Positions 1-4,920 of a stretch of DNA of 5,401 nucleotides are shown piece after piece. Below the pieces are notes generated by a model. The model saw nothing but the letters and a program-made list of their open reading frames with translations. It was not told the DNA's origin and ran no database searches. This DNA is from Comamonadaceae bacterium. GTDB taxonomy: Bacteria > Pseudomonadota > Gammaproteobacteria > Burkholderiales > Burkholderiaceae_C. Numbering within the stretch: the first letter of the stretch is position 1; every line of letters begins with the position of its first letter. The DNA lies in assembly GCA_947478935.1 (NCBI GenBank), contig CANJXV010000191.1, positions 1 through 5,401 on the forward strand, given 5' to 3'. The position numbers were made by a program, and so were the translations under genes.

Positions 1-117
1 TACTTGGTGAGCCTGGATTTTCAGGCGCACGACTTGGTAGAAAAAGCGCGCTACCAAGCGCCCAATGGCAAAATGGTCTGGATCTACCAAAGCCCTTTTG
101 TCTATGCCCATGACTGA
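1..117 (+). CDS. 3' end of an unrecognised gene (partial)
   Basis: The first frame is open from base 1 and gives 38 residues, beginning YLVSLDF and ending SPFVYAHD, before the TGA at 115-117. The peptide is soluble-looking, with no membrane segment or motif that I can assign, so I do not name a function. The next gene's preferred ATG (110) lies inside this frame, so the two genes overlap by 8 bases. This suggests translational coupling and a shared transcript with the HD-GYP protein. A signalling partner is possible from context, but that is inference only. The gene's start lies outside the window. Confidence 0.6.
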   Translation, partial: YLVSLDFQAHDLVEKARYQAPNGKMVWIYQSPFVYAHD

Positions 118-853
118 ACCATCTAAACCCGAAGGACAGTTCGCCGCCAAGGTGCAGGCCAACGATGTGTCGTTGCTGGCGATGGCCACCTTGCTAGAGC
201 AGCGCGACACGCAAACCCACCAGCATCTGCTGCGCGTGCATGCCTATGTGGGCGTGCTAACGCAAGCGCTGCAATCGCATCCGCGCTGGTTGGCATTGCT
301 CACGCCTGATTACATCCGCCATCTGCTGGCCAGCGTATGTGTCTATGACATGGGCACACTGTCCGTGCCCGAGCGCGTCTTGCTCAAGCCCGGCGTTTAT
401 ACCCCCCACGAGCGGCGTGCCATGCAAGCGCACACGGTGCGCGGATTTGCAGCCTTGCAGCAAGCCGAAAAAACCACGCTCTACAGTGGCGACGCCGTGC
501 GCGTGGCCAAAGAAGTAACGCTCTCGCACCACGAACATTGGGATGGCCAAGGCTACCCGCAGGGCTTGCAAGGCACAGCGATTCCGGCCTCAGCGCGCAT
601 CATTGCGGTGGCCGATGCTTATGACGCGATGGTGAGCAACAAAGTCTATAAAGCCACCATGACGCATGAGCAAGCTTTATCGCAGCTCTGGCAAGAACGC
701 GGCGTGCAGTTTGACCCCGATGTGGTCGATGCCTTTATCAACCAAGGCCACGCCATGCGTCTGATCGCGCAACGCCTGGCCGATACTGAGCAAGACCTGC
801 AACGCAAAATGGAATTTTTGGATGACGCATTGGCCGCGCCGCCCGTCACCTAA
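110..853 (+). CDS. HD-GYP domain protein with degenerate HD site
   Basis: This is a 247-residue protein made almost entirely of one HD-GYP domain. The family comprises cytoplasmic metal-dependent phosphodiesterases that hydrolyse cyclic di-GMP. Intact hallmarks are the His of MQAHT (108), the HH pair (140-141), DGQGYP (145-150, the GYP motif), IPASARIIAVAD with its metal-ligand Asp (169), the YDAM and KVYK segments, and the late FDPDVVDAF (201-209). Three usual active-site residues are changed. The HD motif reads YD (79-80), the Lys usually four residues after its His is Thr83, and the Glu four residues before the first His is Gln35, while His39 is kept. There is no receiver or other sensor domain. 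I chose the ATG at 110 because it begins a plain MTEPSK sequence and gives only an 8-base overlap with the preceding gene. ATGs at 65 and 104 are in the same frame, and none has a clear ribosome-binding site. Family membership is secure; enzymatic activity is doubtful. Confidence 0.88.
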   Translation: MTEPSKPEGQFAAKVQANDVSLLAMATLLEQRDTQTHQHLLRVHAYVGVLTQALQSHPRWLALLTPDYIRHLLASVCVYDMGTLSVPERVLLKPGVYTPHERRAMQAHTVRGFAALQQAEKTTLYSGDAVRVAKEVTLSHHEHWDGQGYPQGLQGTAIPASARIIAVADAYDAMVSNKVYKATMTHEQALSQLWQERGVQFDPDVVDAFINQGHAMRLIAQRLADTEQDLQRKMEFLDDALAAPPVT

Positions 854-893
854 ACGCGCGTTAAGCAAATCACCGCGCATACCGCACAACCCT

Positions 894-910
894 TTGCAGC
901 CCGCCTGCAA
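894..910 (+). repeat. Short perfect inverted repeat in the intergenic gap
   Basis: TTGCAG and CTGCAA flank a 5-base spacer (CCCGC), with a possible extra T-G pair outside. The repeat sits in the 80-base gap between the HD-GYP gene and the adenosyltransferase, ending 23 bases before the latter's ATG. No T-run follows, so it is not a Rho-independent terminator. It could be a small RNA hairpin, a protein site, or chance. Confidence 0.3.
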
Positions 911-933
911 GCAACCCACCGAAAGCACACCCC

Positions 934-1506
934 ATGGGACAACGTTTGACACAAATTGCCACCCGCACTGGGGATAACGGCACCACGGGATTGGGCGATA
1001 ACTCGCGCGTATCCAAAAACAGTTTGCGCGTGCACGCCATGGGCGAAGTCGATGAACTCAACAGCCATATCGGCGTGCTGCTGTGTGAAGCCATGCCCGA
1101 GAGCGTTCGCAGCGTTTTGGTGGAGGTGCAACACCAGTTGTTCAACCTGGGCGGCGAACTGTCCATACCCGGTTTTGAATTGCTCAAGCCTGAAGCGGTG
1201 ATGGCCCTGGACCAGGCCTTAGCGCAGCACAACGAAGACCTGCCCAAGCTGCAAGAGTTCATTCTGCCCGCCGGCAACCGCGCCGCTTCACTGGCGCATG
1301 TGTGCCGCACCGTAGCGCGTCGCGCCGAACGCGCCGTGGTGGCGCTGGGTAATGAAGAGGCTTTGAAAGAAGCCCCGCGCCAATACCTGAACCGCTTGTC
1401 TGACCTGATGTTTGTGTTGGCCCGTGTGCTGAATCGCTACCGCACCGATGGCACGGTGGGCGATGATGTGTATTGGAAGAGTGAGAGGTTGGCGCGGGGG
1501 GCGTAG
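934..1506 (+). CDS. pduO: Cob(I)alamin adenosyltransferase, PduO/MMAB type
   Basis: This 190-residue enzyme transfers the adenosyl group of ATP to cob(I)alamin to make adenosylcobalamin, in cobalamin synthesis or salvage in the cytoplasm. Length and motifs fit the PduO-type family: the N-terminal ATP-binding segment RTGDNGTTGLGD (11-22), the VDELNSHIG block (39-47), FILPAGNRAASLAHVCRT (109-126), the arginine-rich RRAERAVV (129-136), and YLNRLSDLMFVLARVLNR (151-168), which builds the active site at the subunit interface. Family members are typically trimers with five-helix-bundle subunits. The ATG at 934 puts the start 16 residues before the conserved glycines, as usual; its Shine-Dalgarno is weak. 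The gene lies 80 bases after the HD-GYP gene on the same strand and is followed by a terminator, so it is probably the last gene of that transcript. No cobalamin riboswitch fits in the short upstream gap. The enzyme is unrelated in fold to CobA/BtuR-type adenosyltransferases. Confidence 0.95.
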   Translation: MGQRLTQIATRTGDNGTTGLGDNSRVSKNSLRVHAMGEVDELNSHIGVLLCEAMPESVRSVLVEVQHQLFNLGGELSIPGFELLKPEAVMALDQALAQHNEDLPKLQEFILPAGNRAASLAHVCRTVARRAERAVVALGNEEALKEAPRQYLNRLSDLMFVLARVLNRYRTDGTVGDDVYWKSERLARGA

Positions 1507-1544
1507 GGCGTGTAAAAACACATTCCCTAAGTCACTCTCGTTGG

Positions 1545-1577
1545 AGCCCCCTTGCGTTATATAAGTGGGGCTTTTTT
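1545..1577 (+). terminator. Rho-independent terminator after the adenosyltransferase
   Basis: The arm AGCCCCCTT (1545-1553) pairs with AAGTGGGGCT (1563-1572), with one bulged T at 1566 and a 9-base loop. The last arm base opens a run of six T (1572-1577). The strong GC stem followed by a T-tract lies 38 bases after the TAG of the adenosyltransferase gene, the expected place. It should separate that transcript from the acyltransferase downstream. Confidence 0.85.
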
Positions 1578-1593
1578 GTGGCTGATTCGGACG

Positions 1594-1622
1594 TGCACTG
1601 TATTTTGTGTAGACGGTCTAAT
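1594..1622 (+). promoter_or_regulatory. Weak candidate promoter overlapping an 11-bp palindrome
   Basis: TGCACT (1594-1599) and TCTAAT (1617-1622) are separated by 17 bases and are a poor-to-moderate match to sigma-70 -35 and -10 boxes. The palindrome TAGACGGTCTA (1610-1620, 5-bp arms around one G) overlaps the -10 candidate, as an operator could. The position, after the terminator and about 150 bases before the acyltransferase, is sensible because that gene needs its own promoter. The assignment rests on consensus matching alone. Confidence 0.2.
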
Positions 1623-1680
1623 AGCCAGTAAAGGGCGAATTTCAGTGGCACCGCAGGCTAAAATTGAGCGCGATTCATTG

Positions 1681-1701
1681 CCTTTGCTCGGCAAAAGGAG
1701 G
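1681..1701 (+). promoter_or_regulatory. Strong Shine-Dalgarno partly paired in a hairpin
   Basis: AAAAGGAGG (1693-1701) is a near-perfect ribosome-binding site, nine bases before an ATG at 1711. The preceding CCTTTGC (1681-1687) can pair with GCAAAAGG (1691-1698) around a three-base loop with one bulged A. About seven base pairs would then cover half of the Shine-Dalgarno. The ATG opens only ten codons (MSAFRHAATQ) before TAA at 1741-1743. That frame is the same as the acyltransferase's, which restarts at TTG 1768. The site may drive a leader peptide, or it may be the original ribosome-binding site of the acyltransferase. Confidence 0.5.
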
Positions 1702-1710
1702 CTATTTTCA

Positions 1711-1743
1711 ATGTCCGCCTTCAGGCATGCTGCCACGCAATAA
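1711..1743 (+). CDS. Ten-codon leader ORF, in frame with the acyltransferase
   Basis: ATG at 1711 with ideal spacing from AAAAGGAGG encodes MSAFRHAATQ and stops at TAA (1741-1743). No recognisable leader-peptide composition, such as an amino-acid run for attenuation, is present. The stop overlaps another ATG (TAATG) that opens only M-A-S. The ORF is exactly 19 codons upstream of, and in phase with, the TTG start of the acyltransferase. It may be a regulatory upstream ORF, or the detached first codons of the acyltransferase gene. The sequence alone does not decide between these. Confidence 0.35.
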   Translation: MSAFRHAATQ

Positions 1744-1767
1744 TGGCCTCATAGCAAGGTAAATTCA

Positions 1768-3723
1768 TTGACAACATCACCCTTTAGATACGACATCAAT
1801 GCTTTGCGTGCTTTGGCCGTGATGGTTGTGATTGGCTTTCATTTTCAAATTGGCGTATTCAAGAGCGGATTCATCGGGGTCGATATATTTCTGGTCATTT
1901 CCGGATACCTCATCGGCAGCCAAGCGCTTCAAAAGCTGAAAAGTGGCGATTTTCTTGTCGGGCATTTTCTGCAAATGCGATTGCGCCGGATATTTCCAGC
2001 CTTGTATTTGATAGTGATGGCATCTGTACTCCTGGGCTGGCAGTTTAGCCTTCCTGGTGAGTACCTCAAACAACTGCGACAGGCTATGTCCGCCTTGGCT
2101 TTTGTATCGAACATTGCCTTTAGCAACGACATTGGCTACTTCTCAGCAGCGGCCCAAACCAAGCCTCTTTTGCACACTTGGTCACTCTCGGTGGAGTGGC
2201 AGTTCTATATGTGTTTGCCAATAGTTCTACTTGTAGTCAATTTGTTGGCCAGGAAAGAATTTAAGCCTAAGGCAGCGTTGGCTTGTCTGGGTATTTTTAC
2301 CGTTGCCTCTTTCGCATGGTGCCTATGGCAAAGCTCGCAAAACAGCAGCAGCACATTTTTCTCTTTGACGACACGAGCGTGGGAATTGTTGGTTGGCTGT
2401 TTGATTGCTTATTACGAAGTTTTCACGGAGAAGACCTCGCTGGCCCAGCCGCAAAATCTTGCGTTGCGTAATGGATGCTCTGCACTAGGTTGGACGATGC
2501 TAGCGACTTGCCTGTTTGTCACTATGTCCGAAAGTAATTGGCCCGGCCCGATCACCGTGTTGCCTGTATTGGGTTCCGCCCTGGTGGTGGCATCCAAAGC
2601 CCAAATGAACCAGAATATTCTTCTAGAAAATACTGCAGTCCAAAAGCTCGGAGACTGGTCGTACTCCCTTTATCTCTGGCATTGGCCCCTGTGGGTGTTT
2701 TTGATAGCTTGGCTGTCAACGCATGGGGAGGTAGCGACCCCAATACTTAAGTCTGCTTTGTTCTTGGTGACTGTGTTGTTGAGTTATGGGTCTTTCAAGT
2801 GGGTTGAGCAACCCGTTCGAACCAAGCGGAATTATTGGACGCCCAAGCGCCTCGTATATTTCTCATTAACGAGCTTCCTGTCGCTCGTGCTTGTATCCGC
2901 TGCCATATTTGCGTTTGACGGCGTTCCCCAGCGACTTCCCCTGCATATTCAGCGCGCCGAACTTGCGCGAATGGTCAATACCCCTCGGGATGAGTGCTTT
3001 AGAAATGCGCAATCTGAAAAAGCCGCTTCCGAATCCTATTGCGACTTTGGCCCGGCAGTCCAGCAGGGTGTCCCCTCTGCTTTACTGTGGGGTGACTCCA
3101 TTGCAAATCAGTATCTGGAGCCGCTTACGCACGCCGCAAGCATCGCCAATTTTCATGGATTGATAGCCACACAAAGTGGTTGCCGCGCATTTATTGACGT
3201 TCCAGCGACTGAATTTGGCGTGCCGCAAAAGTGCCGAGAATTCAATCAGTCCGTACTTGCCTTCCTGCGCAGCCCACAGGGGCCTAAGATGGTTGTGCTC
3301 GCACGCAACTGGGGGCCACCTGACGAAATATCACAGTTGGTTTCTACACTTTTGGCTATGGATAAAACCGTCGTTTTGGTTTTACCGTCCCTTAGATTGG
3401 ATTTCGATGTACCTGGAAAATGGATCGAAATGCAGTATCGGGCAGGTGAGCCCATTGACAATTGGTCACTTCCGGCAACACCCCAGTTGATGCAAGCAGA
3501 CCTTCGATCAGCGATCGCCAAGGCGACTTCTTCCTTCAAAAATAATCCAAAATATATTGAAGTCGATCCACTCCCCATGGTGTGTGAGGCCGCGTATTGT
3601 TATTTGGTTCGCAACGGCCAGGCTAATTTCAGGGATACCTTGCATATCTCTAATCTGAATGCAGCGCTGTACGAGTCCGTGTTCACACATGCCCTTACAC
3701 GAGCGGTTAAGGTCAGCGAGTAG
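1768..3723 (+). CDS. AT3-SGNH O-acyltransferase (OafA/OafB-like)
   Basis: This 651-residue inner-membrane protein has two modules. Residues about 8-383 are an acyltransferase-3 domain with about ten membrane segments. Its hallmarks are NALRALAVMVVIGFH (11-25, with the conserved Arg14 and His25), GFIGVDIFLVISGYLIG (34-50), RLRRIFPAL (71-79), PLLHTWSLSVEWQFY (133-147) and WSYSLYLWHWPLW (297-309). Residues about 430-651 are a periplasmic SGNH esterase-like domain with GDS (442-444, nucleophile Ser444), ARNW (512-515, oxyanion Asn514) and DTLH (623-626, Asp/His of the triad). In characterised relatives the AT3 part passes acetyl from cytoplasmic acetyl-CoA outward and the SGNH part places it on a sugar; the target here is unknown. 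The only available start is TTG (1768), eight bases after AAGG, because TAA at 1741 closes the frame upstream. GC is lower than in neighbouring genes (one 60-base row, 1801-1860: 27 G+C; row 1021-1080 in the adenosyltransferase: 35), suggesting horizontal acquisition. No glycan-synthesis genes lie beside it. Confidence 0.93.
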   Translation: MTTSPFRYDINALRALAVMVVIGFHFQIGVFKSGFIGVDIFLVISGYLIGSQALQKLKSGDFLVGHFLQMRLRRIFPALYLIVMASVLLGWQFSLPGEYLKQLRQAMSALAFVSNIAFSNDIGYFSAAAQTKPLLHTWSLSVEWQFYMCLPIVLLVVNLLARKEFKPKAALACLGIFTVASFAWCLWQSSQNSSSTFFSLTTRAWELLVGCLIAYYEVFTEKTSLAQPQNLALRNGCSALGWTMLATCLFVTMSESNWPGPITVLPVLGSALVVASKAQMNQNILLENTAVQKLGDWSYSLYLWHWPLWVFLIAWLSTHGEVATPILKSALFLVTVLLSYGSFKWVEQPVRTKRNYWTPKRLVYFSLTSFLSLVLVSAAIFAFDGVPQRLPLHIQRAELARMVNTPRDECFRNAQSEKAASESYCDFGPAVQQGVPSALLWGDSIANQYLEPLTHAASIANFHGLIATQSGCRAFIDVPATEFGVPQKCREFNQSVLAFLRSPQGPKMVVLARNWGPPDEISQLVSTLLAMDKTVVLVLPSLRLDFDVPGKWIEMQYRAGEPIDNWSLPATPQLMQADLRSAIAKATSSFKNNPKYIEVDPLPMVCEAAYCYLVRNGQANFRDTLHISNLNAALYESVFTHALTRAVKVSE

Positions 3724-3737
3724 TCCTAAGCATTACT

Positions 3738-4053
3738 TTATTTACCAAAACCCGCTTTAGCAGCCGACCAACTCTGCGTCTTTGCCGCCAAAGCGCCGGC
3801 AGATTTGGGTGAAAGCAGGGCGCTTGCGCGCAAGCGCTCCAAAGAAAGTTTGCGTGCTTGGGCCAGTCGTATAGAGGCCTGTGCTCATTCAACCGATGGC
3901 CAGATACTCCCGAAGCGGCTCGGCTACCAGTTTCCTATTGGCAGTGTGGAGCGTTCCGACGCGTTTGAGAATGTCTTGGTCTTCAATTACGGCCACTTTG
4001 CGGCTGCTGGGGTATAAAAAGTAGCACACTATCCAAAGTCGGCATATAAAAAC
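3738..4053 (-). pseudogene. Possible frameshifted end of an unknown minus-strand gene
   Basis: Read on the minus strand, 4053-3892 is open for 54 codons and includes the hydrophilic, helix-like KVAVIEDQDILKRVGTLH, then ANRKLVAEPLREYLAIG before a TGA at 3891-3889. A second frame, 3884-3738, is open for 48 codons, includes ASIRLAQARKLSLERLRAS, and ends KTQSWSAAKAGFGK-stop at 3740-3738. The two stretches abut within a few bases, as a gene broken by a frameshift or small deletion would. I do not recognise the family. Because the region is fairly GC-rich, chance open frames are quite possible, and the plus strand is also open over part of it. If real, its 3' end lies 14 bases past the acyltransferase stop and the genes converge. 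Confidence 0.3.
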
Positions 4054-4070
4054 CTAAGTATTTATGCACC

Positions 4071-4076
4071 GAAGGA
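4071..4076 (+). promoter_or_regulatory. Ribosome-binding site of the antitoxin
   Basis: GAAGGA lies just upstream of ATG 4080, with only three bases between. The spacing is shorter than usual, but this is the sole Shine-Dalgarno-like element and it supports this start. No convincing -35/-10 pair was found above it. The TATAAA at 4045-4050 could be a -10 box, but the matching -35 position (TAGCAC) is poor. Confidence 0.5.
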
Positions 4077-4079
4077 AAC

Positions 4080-4319
4080 ATGGATACCGTCCGTTGGAAT
4101 GTTGCTGTGTCACCAGACACGGATCAATCGGTGCGCATATTCCTTGCCGCGCAGGGGGGTAGCCGCAAAGGCAACCTGTCGCGCTTCATTGAAGAGGCGG
4201 TGCGCGCCTACCTATTGGAAAAGGCGGTCGAGCAAGCGAAGTCTGCTGCATCCACTATGGAGGAGTCGGAGTCAGCGGCCCTCATCGACGAGGCGGTGCA
4301 ATGGGCGCCTGAGCATTAA
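4080..4319 (+). CDS. Ribbon-helix-helix (CopG-like) antitoxin
   Basis: This 79-residue protein has a typical RHH plan. A short strand, VRWNVAVSP (4-12), should pair in the dimer and contact DNA. Helix one is DTDQSVRIFLAAQ (13-25), a glycine-rich turn GGSRKG (26-31) follows, and helix two runs LSRFIEEAVRAYLLEKAVEQ (33-52). The acidic tail ending LIDEAVQWAPEH (69-79) is where such antitoxins usually bind their toxin. In this family the protein neutralises a PIN ribonuclease and represses its own operon. Here the reading frame is intact, but the toxin ORF, which begins in the TAATG overlap, has lost its middle. The protein is therefore now an orphan antitoxin that may still bind DNA or neutralise related toxins elsewhere in the cell. 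RHH identity is strong; the antitoxin role is inferred from the PIN remnant next to it. Confidence 0.85.
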   Translation: MDTVRWNVAVSPDTDQSVRIFLAAQGGSRKGNLSRFIEEAVRAYLLEKAVEQAKSAASTMEESESAALIDEAVQWAPEH

Positions 4320-4411
4320 TGCGCGTTATCTTGGACACCAATGTATTGCTTGGAGCGATATGTCGCACGCGTATCGTCACGCCAGCCATCTTTTGCGCAG
4401 GGGAGCTTTGA
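4319..4411 (+). pseudogene. PIN-domain toxin remnant with internal deletion
   Basis: The ATG overlaps the antitoxin's TAA (TAATG), the usual coupling for such pairs. Thirty codons follow before TGA at 4409-4411. The first 14 residues, MRVILDTNVLLGAI, are a textbook PIN-domain start, with Asp6 the first metal-binding acid. The end, TRIVTPAIFCAGEL, resembles the usual C-terminus of PIN_3-type toxins (TR-I-TP--F near the stop). Full-length members are around 130-145 residues, so roughly 100 or more middle codons, with the remaining catalytic acids, are absent although the frame is kept. The simplest reading is an in-frame internal deletion with the join near codons 14-17 (about 4358-4369). The product cannot be an active nuclease. 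The N-terminal match is very clear; the C-terminal match is from memory of the family and less certain. Confidence 0.72.
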
Positions 4412-4482
4412 GTTTGGGCTGCCAATTTTTTGGGGCGCTGCCGAGCTTATGAGGAAGCAGCCCAGCAACCCAAACAATCCAC

Positions 4483-4908
4483 TCAGCCTGCAGGCGCCAA
4501 GATCGCCATAGTGATCCGCGAGATGCAAGTCATATTCCCCGCCTCGTCACGCAACTCAATTTGCCACACATGGGTTGTGCGCCCGCGATGCACCGAGCGC
4601 GCAGTACCGGTGACCCAGCCTGAGGACACGCTGCGTAAATGGTTGGCGTTGATATCTAAGCCTACCGCGCGGTAGCCCGGTGGGCAGGAAAAAGCGGCGC
4701 CGCAGGAGCCCAATGTCTCGGCCAGTACCACCGACACGCCGCCATGTAACAGGCCGTAGGGCTGGCGCGTGCGTTCATCCACCGGCACGCGGCCCACGAT
4801 GTAGTCGTCGCCTACTTCGACAAACTCAATACCCAGGCGCTCGTCCGCACCTCTGCGGGTATTGGCGGTGAGTAATTCGACACTGATCGGTTTTTGCCAG
4901 ATACGCAT
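4483..4908 (-). CDS. Hotdog-fold acyl-CoA thioesterase, YdiI/EntH-like
   Basis: This 141-residue protein hydrolyses an acyl-CoA or aroyl thioester in the cytoplasm. It follows the E. coli YdiI (MenI) and EntH plan throughout: an N-terminal IWQKPIS (3-9), PVDERTRQPYGLLHGGVSVVLAE (42-64) with HGG (55-57) and the likely catalytic Glu64, VGLDINANHLRS (82-93), and VWQIELRDEAGN (114-125) near the end. YdiI acts on 1,4-dihydroxy-2-naphthoyl-CoA in menaquinone synthesis and EntH proofreads enterobactin synthesis. Neither pathway is visible here, so the substrate is open and I give no symbol. The ATG at 4908 gives the family's usual length. It starts 12 bases after the methyltransferase-family stop, so the two are probably co-transcribed. 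The gene converges with the toxin-antitoxin remnant, 71 bases from the toxin stop, and no clear terminator lies between. Confidence 0.93.
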   Translation of the reverse strand: MRIWQKPISVELLTANTRRGADERLGIEFVEVGDDYIVGRVPVDERTRQPYGLLHGGVSVVLAETLGSCGAAFSCPPGYRAVGLDINANHLRSVSSGWVTGTARSVHRGRTTHVWQIELRDEAGNMTCISRITMAILAPAG

Positions 4909-4920
4909 GCGGCGCTCGCT

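Larger units (their letters stand above)
3724..4079. other. Gap with no recognisable intact gene
   Basis: These 356 bases separate the acyltransferase from the antitoxin. A plus-strand frame with only a TTG start (3805-4017, 70 residues, ending YGHFAAAGV) lacks a ribosome-binding site and any motif I know, so I do not call it. The minus strand shows two protein-like stretches in different frames, listed separately. Two identical TATAAAAA octamers (4013-4020 and 4045-4052) precede the antitoxin start. There is no terminator with a T-run after the acyltransferase, and no tRNA-like structure or attC-like core site was seen. Confidence 0.5.

Noticed and set aside
854..933. Cobalamin riboswitch before the adenosyltransferase
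   Set aside because: The gap is only 80 bases, too short for the cobalamin aptamer, and lacks a B12-box-like sequence that I can see.
1552..1743. 63-codon plus-strand frame before the acyltransferase
   Set aside because: It begins inside the terminator stem and its upstream part has no ribosome-binding site. Only its last ten codons have a convincing start and are treated as the leader ORF.
3724..3800. Integron attC site after the acyltransferase
   Set aside because: No GTTRRRY or RYYYAAC core pair, and no other cassette boundary, was found on either side.
3805..4017. 70-codon plus-strand frame in the gap
   Set aside because: It needs a TTG start without a Shine-Dalgarno, has no known motif, and competes with equally protein-like minus-strand frames. 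It is left uncalled and described under the gap.
4416..4463. Inverted repeat GGGCTGC/GCAGCCC after the toxin remnant as a terminator
   Set aside because: The arms enclose about 34 bases and no T-run follows on either strand.
4316..4675. Overlapping frames on both strands around the toxin remnant and the thioesterase end
   Set aside because: They are shadows of the thioesterase or low-complexity readings with no ribosome-binding site. The frame starting at 4430 is antisense to the thioesterase for most of its length.
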